Below, piece by piece: positions 32,208 to 43,900 of a DNA stretch of 64,000 bases (positions are counted from its first letter, which is position 1; the number at the start of each line of letters is the position of its first letter). The position numbers and the translations under genes are program-made. A model generated the notes under the pieces. It ran no database searches, was not told the origin of the DNA, and saw only the letters and a program-made list of their open reading frames with translations. Origin of the DNA: Isoetes taiwanensis. Taxonomy: Eukaryota; Streptophyta; Lycopodiopsida; Isoetales; Isoetaceae. The stretch spans positions 15,300,386-15,364,385 of the forward strand of contig JAJEKV010000003.1 in assembly GCA_021234155.1 (NCBI GenBank). The letters run 5' to 3'.

Positions 32208-32826
32208 ATATTATATTCCCTTTTAGAGGTAAAAACTCAACATGTTATTCTAAAACATGTTAAGTGTGAGCGATTAAAGCCCACATGTGGGGCACATGCT
32301 TAATTGCATGTGTGATACATGTCAAGGGGAGAGCACCGCATTCCAAATACCTATTAGTAGGTATTTGCCATAAAGATGCTAATGGCCCCACTTGCCAAGT
32401 GGCAAGGCATAATTGGACAAAGTTCCCTAATCGTAGACCAAGCCCCAATTTCGAGGCCTACATATATAAAGGAAAGGACTTAAACCCTAAAACCTAAAAG
32501 GTTTTAGGCCAACAGCCTTCCGAAGGTCATTTTGAGCTTGTGCTTATGTTATGCTTTTGCAGTGAGATCGGCCTTGCGGAAGATAAGGGAGACATGTCCT
32601 TCTTCCACATCAACTCTGGAGCACCACCAGTAACTGATGCTGCATGGACGATCTCTTGTTAATCTGCAGGAGGGGATCTCCAGGGCTTATACGATGGGAG
32701 CATTGTATAAGTTAGGGGGATATCACAAGTTACAAGTAATGTCGCCCCAATTTTGAAACTAGACTCTGAGAGCTTTTCAGAAAAATAAAGATTGTTCCAT
32801 TCCGATCTGTGGTTGCTGAGTTCACA
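32201..32826 (+). repeat. Probable solo LTR
   Basis: Begins tgtgggtcacatatt and ends gttgctgagttcaca, so it is TG…CA bounded. A TATA-like acatatataaagg lies at about 32,459, and an aataaag signal near 32,785 is followed by the terminal part. No coding sequence and no partner LTR. The left edge cuts off the transposase-like gene. Confidence 0.5.
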
Positions 32827-33650
32827 TTTTGAATGTTATACCAGCATCTCTAGGGACAACCAACGCACTAAAAAGACGGATCCTTCAAGAAAATTCTTAT
32901 CAAATGGGCCCCAACTTTTCAAGGCTTCTATACCCCATAGACCATATCAATTCCTCCCCTCCCTTGAGATGCTTGTTGTCGAACATGTGGAACATACCAA
33001 TCTTGCTACGAGGATTTGAACTTTGGCTGAATAGAGGCAGAAGAGCGGTAGGATAAAGGGGGAAGAGCTGAAGAAGAGAGGGGGACCAGCAGATCAAACT
33101 AGTTTTTGTGGATGCTCTCCTTGTCGAAGTGGAATATTGAAAACTAGCCTCTGACTTTGGATGGAGACCTCCGCCTCTATTTTTGCACTGTTGTTAGAAA
33201 GCAAAAAAATGATCATATGGCCACCCCTATTATCTGATATCTCTTTAATATCAATGATCCGTGTTTTTCAAATGGAGACAAAAATTGTGTTTCTGAAGTA
33301 TTAGAAGTGTTAAAAATTGTGTTTCTGAAGTATTGTTAAAAAGTTGTGGCGGTGCTCTAAGCGGCGCCATAGAAACATGAGACAAAAAAAATACCTAATT
33401 TGAACAGCTAGTGGAACTTCTAGGAATTTCCATCTACTAATGGTTTATGTGGAAGAATATCTGAGAGATATATATCGAAAAATCCACTTGATCCGTTGCC
33501 ATATTCTTCCTCAAGACGTCATAACCCACTGGGACCTTGAAATTTCTGGAAATTACCTTGTTGGTTGATTTGCAAGAACCTTGTTAGTGTCGATCAAATG
33601 GCTATGATGAAACGTATTGTAGCCTCTTGGATGTCGGAGGTCACCCGCCG
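32827..33650. other. No recognisable feature
   Basis: Short frames only, no motifs. A purine-rich patch lies around 33,020-33,085, and a 24-base phrase (tgttaaaaattgtgtttctgaagt and variant) is repeated near 33,278-33,335. Confidence 0.4.
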
Positions 33651-33658
33651 GTAAAACC

Positions 33659-34619
33659 CATAGTTACCCCGAACGGAATGTGGACCTAAAATTTGGAATG
33701 GGAACGATCGGAACGAGAACGGCCAACATTCGAATTTTTAAAATTTAATAATAGTTTTGGCCCTCTTTGCATAATGATCATTGTGGGACACTTAGAATTT
33801 AAAAAGGATTCATAGAGACTGCTTTATAGATGGAAACATGTTAAACCACTTCGTAGATGCTTCGCTTTTTATAGAACATTATATTCAAGACTTAAAACAT
33901 TGAGGCCTTTTACAAACTAAAAGAATGCCTGCTGCAATATTCCCTTCCTTAAAGATAACATTTATCTCAAAATCAATTATGCCATTTAATTCTGTTCCAA
34001 TGCAGCACTATATAATTCAAGACTCATGGCTCACATATAATTCAAGACTTCATGGCTCTCTATTTCTCATGGTTGTTCATGACAATTTTACAGTCCTGAA
34101 GCAAGTTTCCGCGACTCATTTAATGCTCTTAAACTTACTCTTCCTTTGCCACTTCGAGTCTTCCACAAGTCTTTCTTCAAGAACACATGGATTCCTTCAA
34201 TGCAGATCTCTCTGACTGAGCTAGAAAAACAAATTGAAATTCCCATCATCAAAATGCGAAATGGATAGATTACAGATGAGATTGTAAATTGAGAGATACA
34301 GTCGAAGAGCAACATAAATTAAAAAACAAACAAGAGAGAAACTGTCACGAAACATTTGTCTAACCTGCTGCAGAGCACTTTATGTGTGTGTTTATGAAAA
34401 ACATTGAGCAGAGAGACACTGCTGGCCGCACCATTCCTTGCTACCAAAAAAGAAGCAAAGAGGGGGGGAAGAATGAACAATAAACCATTAATTTTTTTTT
34501 TTTTTTTGGGAACTTACTGGAAACGCCGTTCCCAATCGGAATGGCCGCGGTCCGAAACCGGAACTTGGCATTCCCAAATTGTAGAACACTAGGGAACGCG
34601 TTTGGAACTGGTAACTATG
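33659..34619. mobile_element. Non-autonomous hAT-like DNA transposon
   Basis: The ends are perfect 10-bp inverted repeats, CATAGTTACC at 33,659 and GGTAACTATG at 34,610-34,619. Looser inverted similarity of G/A-rich words (ggaacg) continues inward. They are flanked by gtaaaacc and gtaaaccc, an 8-bp duplication with one difference, the size expected for hAT. No transposase is present. The right end lies about 250 bp upstream of the AFG1 start codon. Confidence 0.6.
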
Positions 34620-34867
34620 GTAAACCCACATACAACAATGCCACACGTGGTAAACCCACACCAAAAAACAACCTAGCTAGGCTTTTCACAATCTAAGTTC
34701 AATCTGCTCTAACGTAAAACAAAACCTCAACCGTCCATTTGCATCAATGGTGCACAGCAAAATTCGTCACAACATCTCCGTAAACGAAATTTTATAACTT
34801 TACCATATGTGAAGTATCTGCCACAACAACAAAGAAAACACCATCCGTTAATTGATCGCACCAAGTA

Positions 34868-34946
34868 ATGCTAGCTCGTAATCTGCGAGCCTTATCATCA
34901 TCTTTGCTTGTTGGCAGAAGATGGAGCACGTCTGGTCACTTGCCTG
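34868..34946 (+). CDS. AFG1: AFG1 exon 1 (transit peptide)
   Basis: ATG at 34,868, 26 codons plus one base, then donor gtatgt. The single G joins with the first two bases of exon 2 to make Gly. Five Arg and no acidic residue in 26 positions. Confidence 0.75.
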
Positions 34947-37900
34947 GTATGTTTTCAAAATTTTGTTTCTACTTTTCCAAAATCGATGAGATTGATTGGG
35001 TAGTCCAGTCGAATAAGACGCGATCAATATTTCAGGTCCTCTGAAACAATATGAACAGATGGTAGTGGAAGGCATGTTACATCACGATTCCGAGCAACAT
35101 AGAGTAGTCACTTGTCTGGAGAAGCTACTGGAGCAGCTGAGGGAGCATCAGCGAGCAATGCAAGATTATCAGGCAAAATCTGGCCTTGAAATGGATCTAA
35201 TTTTGTTGATAACATGAGCACATAATTGTGAAGGAATTTCAAATGCTAGAGCCCCAGAGACATTTGGGGAATTGAGGGTCTGTACAGCTTAAAGGAAAAA
35301 CTGTGCTATTGATTCTCCGTCCGTTTTTTGAAAAAATGGCATCTCCAAAATTTTGTCTGTAGAAGGTGTTAAGTTTAAATGATTAATGCTTGTCAGAAGC
35401 TGCGTTGTGCTACATTACAAACACCGTCCTTTCCGAAAGGGCAAACAAGAAGAAATTGAAGTTGGTCGATCTACTCTTCCAAGAATATCTGGGCAATATG
35501 CAGGACGGAGTTATGCATACTGTTCACTTATGCCACATACATGTACGGTTCATATTACATTACGCCTTACGAAGTAGGAGATTTGGTTGGCACAGCATGC
35601 ACCAATACTAATTGATCAGGAATGCTCTGTGGATTGTTCAGTTTGCTTTTCTAACGGCCTCTTCGTACATGTATGTTTTTCTTATACGAATTACTTTGAA
35701 AAATGCAGAACCCATTGTTCGCTTCTGGGAAATATACTGTATGCCCATGTGGCCATCTACAATTATTATTAACAACTTTTACCAATTATTTTGGCTTCAA
35801 AAGCCTGGAAGTAGTAGTCCACTTAAAGGAAGTACCTATGAATCTTCTTGATATTGTACTGTTGTAATGTCTCTGATTGGGCTCAGTTATTTGGACAAGC
35901 TATTAAATTGACGCTTAAAGGATCATAAAACTCCAGGTACAATTACAAGCTTGGGAGACACAAAGGCAAAGTTTGCGAAGGAAACTTTTACAACAGGAGG
36001 CAGAAGCAGAAGCAAAGAGATCGGTGTTAGCACAAAGTGAGAAAGGAGGAATGCTCCCAGATTGGTTAACAGGGTACTATAAACCCATCTCGTTTTGGAA
36101 AAAGTTTGAGGCTAATGTCAGTTCTAAATAAATAGAAATATGAGATAGCTGCATACATGGCATAAAGGCATTATACGAAACTGCGGGTTAGGCGATCGCC
36201 CTACCTAATAAGATATATCATGGGGATGTCAAGTAAGCATAGAGAGCAGCTAAATTGATTTAGAAGGGAGTAGATTATATGTATTAGTTCGAGAGTATCC
36301 TTCATAACAAACTCTAACAAATTCTAACATCTACCTATCCTAACTTTTAGAATGCTGGCTAGTTTTCGTTTTGCAGCCCCCCTCTGACGTGGCATGCATC
36401 TCAGGCCTTGATGTTCAGATTGTATGGTCTGGATTTGTGCTACGTTAGAGGGGGGGCTGTAAAACGAAACTGTCCCTAGATGCTAACAATTAACATCATT
36501 GAACCTAGCTTAGTGCTAATGTGACACAAATATGTCTTACACTTCAACATTCTCCGTGAAGCTATATTTCTGTATTTTGGGAAAATTGCACTTCAATATT
36601 ATGACATCCTTCCAAATTGCATTTTCCTTGTGTGGTTAGTACAAATAGTCGGACATGTTCTATAGGACGAGAGTATCCATAGCGAATTCGTTCTATGGAA
36701 ATGCTACTGCTGTTTGTTGTCAGTCAAAGAAAGATGCTTTTGAAGACTTTGAATTGTACTTGTAACTTTTGATGCATTCTGAGATCTGTCAATTACATTG
36801 TACATAGGAAAAGAAAGAAAAGGGTGCGGGATCCTAAAGCTGGAAGGATGGTTGCGTATATAAAACGGGAGAAACAACTGGACCAATTGTTCGGTCCAGC
36901 CCCTATTCTACCACCTGCTCCTAATGGAGTTTATCTTTATGGAAATGTTGGATGTGGTAAGTTTTATCTCCTTCATGTGCATTTTATGCTATGCTTGTAT
37001 CTTCTTATTCTTTAAGGCTATGGTTCTTGTATTTCCTTATGAATTAATAGGTTGAAATTCCAAGCTGCTATTGCAGGTAAAACTTTGTTGATGGACCTTT
37101 TCTTTTCAGCCACATCTGGCATAGTCACACATCGTCGCAGGTTGCATTTTCATGCAGTAAGTAGATATGGCTTATACTTCTCGAAGGAGGTTCTCATGAG
37201 GCTTGTCCTGTAAGAGTATTATAATCTGGTTATGCGGAAGAGACATAAGAACAAGCATGCATAGGATACATTGAATCTTCTATCTGAATTGATTAAATTT
37301 TACAAAAGGCTATTGGTGATAGTTGTGTCAATTAATTCGCAGGCCATGCTCGAGATCAATGAACGCATGCATAAAGTATGGCAGGCACAGAAGAACAAGG
37401 AAGCTAACAGAGCATTCAAATTGAGCTGGAATCAAGTACAGGACAATTCTGTCCATTCATTCGAAAATGCTGTAGAGGCTTGGCTGCATGACGAAGAGTT
37501 GTTCATGGAAGACCAGTTTTCCAATATCTCAATCCTTGATCACATTTCCAATAAGATTTTGGGATCCCATGATATAAGTGGTGCAAGTTTACTGTGCTTT
37601 GATGAAGTTCAGGTACATTCTGACCTAGAATTTAGTTTCGCAGTTCCTACACGATGGTATTGATTCCACTAGTATAGCTGTATTTTAGAATTTAAATATT
37701 AGTATAGCATAAGAGATTACGGACAGAAAGAGAGGGAATATTTGTAGTTTATCCATGGGTTATCACATGTGGTCTATAGATGGATTTACATCAGTACGTA
37801 TCACTCTCCCAAGCATTTTTTTTCTGGAGTAGTTGGTTCTGTATATGTTTTGACTTATGAATACCCAAAGGTCCTTTTTATGGCACACAGCAGACATAGG

Positions 37901-40900
37901 TTTGGGTTAAGCTGATTGGCATGTTCAAGTGTAGAACTGTAGGAATCCAATGTTTTAAAAGCAGAAAGGAAGATACAATGCAGAAACATAAGCTATCCTA
38001 AATCTAGAGTGAATGTCAACTAAATCTAAAATGAGTATCTCTAGGCGTGCTATGCTACGTCAGCATCAGCATCAGCCTCAGCTTCAGCACCAGGCGTGAA
38101 CAGCGTCTCTATTGTAGAGCACAATCAGTTGCTACGTGTTGAATAGGAATATTCTAACATTCCCCCTGACGACTACCACAGCTGAAAACAATGCAACATT
38201 GAAAAGTGAAAAATTATGTTACCCCCCATGTAAATGCTGTTTCCTGGAGCCCCATTTGAGTAGATTTCCGGCAGAGAAAGAGATATAACAAGTCAGAGAT
38301 TTCCTAGATTCCACGTTACTTGTAGCATGGTCGGGATCTGCTTAGATAAGCAACATAGGACTGTCTCTGTCAGCAAGGTCAAAAATATATAATCTTCCAT
38401 CTCTCTTTGCTCTTCCAACTATTTTAGGCTCATCTTCGTCAGCGAAAATTGCAGCACCTTTTCGATTGAAAAATACACCATAGCAAATTTCTCTTTAACC
38501 CTGGTGCATATAAAACATCTGAAATTGATTCCATGAAGCCATCTTGCTCTCTCAAATTGACATTACCTACCTACGCCAACTATTTTATGAATAGTCATCA
38601 CCAAGTAGAATTTCTGAATTTACTACAACTTTTATATTTTCCAAAATGTTTTCATTTGCTGTTACATGTCTTGTTGCACCACTATCAAGAATGAAAGTAT
38701 CATTTGATTGTGACACTTCTGTAGCATTGATTTCAACATTTGGCATCACCAACAATCCAGGAACTAGAATGACATCCTCAATTTTAAGAGTGATACAATT
38801 TTCAGTTTGAAAATTAACGCTGCCTTTTCCTTTAGATTTGGCCAAATTGCCATTGGCCATTCTCACTATGGTAGTATCATGAGGTGTTAATGTGTCAAAG
38901 AGTTGGGCTTCCCTGCAAAATGTTTAGTAGCAGCAGAATCAAGTAACCAAGTATCTTTTTCAAAAGTCTCTGCCGCTACATTTAGAAACCCAAGCTCAAA
39001 GTCATCAATAGAAATATGAGACACGTTCGCATTGGTTTCCTGCTTTGGCTGCTGGAACCGAGTCTTGTTTAACCTGTTTAACAGCATGAGCTTTTGAATA
39101 CTGTGCAAATTCACGTTGCAACTTCCTGCAATCACGTTTAATATGACCCTTCTTTCCACAGAACCAGCAAGTAAAAGATTCTCTAGATGTTGTGACAGGG
39201 CCAGATGAAGACTTAGATGCTAATTCAGTGGAAGCATTAATGGAAGAAGTAAGAGAAGAAGTATTAGAAGGCAAAGAAACCTTAGCTGTAGAGTAATGTG
39301 CATGCTCATAGTGATCTCTTCTCTTCCTATTCAATTCTGCATCTAGCAGCTTCTGTTGAAGTTGATTGAATGTAATCTTGATTTTAACTTTCATTTGATA
39401 ATGATCAATGATATGTTGATATTCCTTTGACAGCCCTTCCAAAACATACATGATAAGAGTGATCTCTTCCATATTTCCTCCTGCTTCAAAGAATTTTTCT
39501 CTCAAAGCTTTGAACTGCTGCAAGTAATCCCTCATGTTAGTACAATCTTCAAGTCTAAGATTGTCCATCTTACTACCTACCATGATTTGCTGCCCTTCTC
39601 CTTCTTGCACACAAGTTTTCTGAAGATATGCTAGCTTCTGTAAATGTTTTAAATCCTCTAACATCCCTCTGAAAATCTGTTCTGTGCAGATGCAGGCCTA
39701 AGATGATTCAAGGCATACATATCCTTCTTCTGATCATCTATACTGGTAGGATTCCATGTAGCAAGAAAAACATCTCCTAAATCCCTCAAGTTCAAATTCG
39801 TTTCAAATGCATCCCTCTAGGTAAAATAATTCTCTGCATCCAATACTGGATGTGTAAAATACTTCCAGGGATCAGTATGAGAAGCCATTTGACTGCAGAA
39901 ACCGCAATACAAATCACAAAGATCCAAAAGAATTTGAAGAATCTTGCAAGAACTATCAGATCTGATGCAAAGATACACCAAGACTGATTAGCATTCGAGT
40001 ATACTTCTTAAAACCGACCTTATCAGTGAAAAAATTCCAAAGAAAGACCAAATTTCAGCCACAATCTGAGGATTTTGAGGAAAAATCACCTCTACGTCAA
40101 GATTCTTGCAAGAAATGCAAGAACACAATCTTGATTCAGCGAATCTTGATAAGAATAGGCTCGTTAAAAAGCCTGCCCAAATCCGCTCCAGTTGATAGAC
40201 AAGGCCATTTACAAGAAGTCAAAGCAATATTGAGTCCGAAACAAGTGCAGCAGCTCATCAATGCAGTTTTGCCAATATTTGTGAACCCATCTCGTTTGAA
40301 GATGCTAGACATTTTGAGAAATGGTGGAAGGACGCAATGGATGAGGAGTATAAATCCATACTAATCAACAATGCATGGGAATTGGTGCCAAGACCAAAGG
40401 ATAGAAATGTCATTGGATGTAAATGGGTTTATAAGCTAAAATATAATGCAGATGGGACTGTTCAAAGCACAAAGCCAGGCTGGTGGCAAAAGGTTTTGCT
40501 CAAAGAGAAGGGGAAGATTACTTAGACACTTTTGCTCCGGTAGCCAAAATGGAAACCGTGAGGTTAGCCATATCACTTGCAACTCAATTTGGATGGAAGT
40601 TGTATCAACTTGATGTGAAAAGCGCTTTTTTGAATGGAGAGCTCAAGGAGTTGGTCTATTTGGAGCAACAACCCGGATACAAGCACGAAGGTAAGGATTT
40701 TGTTTGCAAACTGAACAAAGCATTATATGGGCTAAAACAGTCATCTCGGGCTTGGTATTCCAAACGTAAGCAACCACCTGGATACAGGCATGAAGGTAAC
40801 GATTTTGTTTGCAAATTGAACAAAACATTATATGGACTGAAACAATCATCTAGAGCTTGGTATTCCAAGCTTGATAGGTACTTCCTGAGCAAAAACTTTG

Positions 40901-43900
40901 TAAGGAGCAGTGTGGATTCTAACATGATGGTGATGACATTACTTTGATTGTATATGTAAATGATCTCATTGTCACAGGCAGTTTTCTAAAATTAATTCAA
41001 TATAAGATAAAACAATTTGGAGAGTTCTTTGACATAACAAATCTTGGAGAGTTACACTACTTTCAAAAATTGATGGAAGGAATTAGGATTTGTTAGAATA
41101 GTATAATGTGATATATATTGGACGTGTTAAGTTATTGTAACTTAAGGTTGTAACTTAACGTTGTACCCATGGGACATTTTATATTAGCCCATGGGGCCCT
41201 CATTTTTTACCTTTTTCCCTATTTGCCACCCAACATGAGGACTTGGCACATATATATGTACCATCACATGAGTTAGTGTAACCCACAAGTTTCTTGCTCC
41301 TCTTTTGTTGCTTGCTGCGTCGTCTCCTCCTCTCTCCATAGTGTTTTGATGTTCAGATCATTCACTCAACATTTGGTATCAGAGCGGTGTTCCATCCTTG
41401 GGAGCTTCACTCTGTGTAGGAGAGGAAGTATTTCGAGAAGGTTTTTCTGCCTTGTGAAAAACAGAGCAGATTTTAACCCTAACTTGTGTTTGAGCCTAGA
41501 GAGAAGCATTTCTTCTGTTACGGAGAGTTGCATGCAGTGTTAACCAAGCTAAAAGCAGCCTTAGCCTTTGAGTGTAAAATCTGAAAGATTTCTTGCAGCA
41601 GCTTGCATATTGCCTTGCATGTTGAAGATAGAGTAGGAGTTTGCAGATTTGTGGCTTTGATTAGAAGAGGCTTGTTTTTCACAATGGACAGCCTGGAAAA
41701 GGTGTTCATGAGCGAGAAGTTCTTGCTTAAAGGCAAGAACTATTCCATTTGGAAGGAGAAGATGACTTTGGCACTTGATCTTGCTGGAGTTTGGAATGTA
41801 GTAGCTGGTGAAGACCAAAATGAAGATGACAAATGGGAGGAGTTGAACAAAAAGGCCCTGCTGCTCATCAAACTTGCAGTGGATGATTCCATGCAAAGGC
41901 ACATACTTAGAGTGAAAAGTGCTAGCGGAGCTTGGCGCAAATTTCAACAAATCTATGAGACCAAGAATTATACAAGGAAGCAGCTGTTAAGAAATCAGCT
42001 TAACAGTCTAAAGTTAAGAGAATGTCATTGCAAAGATCACAGAAATTGCTGCACAATTGGCTTCTATCGGAGTTGAAGTTGAAGAGGACGAGCTCCTAAA
42101 TACCATATATCAAGGAGCACCTGAATATGAGCACTTCCTTCATGCTTTTCAAGCACGGGAGAATGAGCCTAGCTTCGAAGAGCCTGCAGCAGCCCTACAG
42201 CAAAAGGTTTTGAGATCACAAATCTTGGAACAAACGGAGCAGGTCAATTTCAGCCAATCAAGAAGAAATTTCAGACAATCAAGAAATAGGGGGAGCAGGG
42301 GTCGAGGAAATTGGAGAAATTTCCAGCATTAAGAAGAAGGTACAGCCAAAACTCAAGAAGAAGGTACTACCAAAACTGTTTCTCAATCTCATCAGTCTCA
42401 ACGAGAACCTCAACGAGGAAGAGGCCATGAAAGAGGCCGTACGAATAGAACAAAAATATCAAATGCTATTATTGTGATGAAGTTGGCCATGTGGTGAATG
42501 ATTGCCCTCTAAAGAAGAGTATATTGAAGATGATACTTAAAAAGGAGTCGCATTACTTTGAAGAAGGATCGCCGTCAAGCTCAAGGGAGCAAACCTCTAC
42601 GGATGCACAAGATTTTGCAATGTTCGTAGATGAAGTCGATCATGTAATACAAGTCTGATAGGTGCGTTGCTTGTTTGGATAGTGGCTGCTCAACTCATGT
42701 AACAGGTGATGAATCCCTTTTCTCAAAATTCACAAAGTATGATGGAGATAAAATCCTTTTAGGAGATGATTCCTCACTAGCAATAGAAGGGAATGGAAAT
42801 GTAAGAGTGAAAGGAGAAGGAGACGCGATTGTGACATTTCAAAATGTCAAACTCGTACCGGATTTAAAGAGGAATCTGCTTTCTGTTGCTTGCATTACTC
42901 GTAAGGGTTTCAAAGTTTTTTTTTGATGAAGATGAAGCAATAACTTTTCAGCCAAGTGAAGAATTCATGAAGATGATAAGAAATATGAAGGTGATTGCTC
43001 GTGCAAGAAGAGAAAGCAATTTATATAAAATGGAGATTGTCCCTGTCCAAAATCAGGCCAATATAGTAGCAGGTAGCAGCAGCCAATCAGAGATTTGGCA
43101 TAAAAGGTATGGCCATATTAGTTATGGAAGTTTGCGCACGCTGTCCCAGCAAGAAAATGTGCATGGTTTACCACAAATACATGATGACAAACAGGTATGT
43201 GAGCCTTGTGTGCTTGGGAAACAACATAGAGCTCCATTTCCTCAAGAATCTGAATTTAGAGCGCAAAAACCATTGGAATTAGTGCATGTTGACCTTTGCG
43301 GCTTTATGCCAACGAAATCCATTGGTGGGTCCTTATATTTCTTCTTGCTAGTGGACGATTACTCAAGAAGAATGTGGGTTGATTACTCAAGAAGAATGTG
43401 GGTTTATTTTCTGAAAACAAAATCAGAAGCTTTTTATCATTTCAAGGTCTTCAAGGAAGAAGTAGAATCTGAAATGGGGCAGAAAATACTCACCTTAAGG
43501 ACTGATAACAGAGGAGAATTTTTGTCCACAAAGTTTGAACAATTTTGTGAAGACAATGGGATCAAAAGACAATTGACAACGCCTCGCTCTCCACAACAAA
43601 ACGGAGTAGTAGAAAGGCGCAATAGGATGGCAAATTGCCTAATGGCTCAAAGGAAGATGCCACATCGTTTTTGGGCTGAAGCAGTACTCACTGCAGTGTA
43701 TTTGCTGAATAGAGCAGGGACGAGAGTTTTAGATGGAAAGACTCCACATGAGGTTTATTACAAAAGAAAGCCAGGTGTGAATCATTTGCGTGTATTTGGA
43801 TGTAAAGCTTATGCGCATGTTTTTAAGGAGGATGGCAGGAAGAAATTTGATGACAAAGCAAGAGTTTGTACCATGCTTGGCTATAGTTTGAGGGCTAAAG

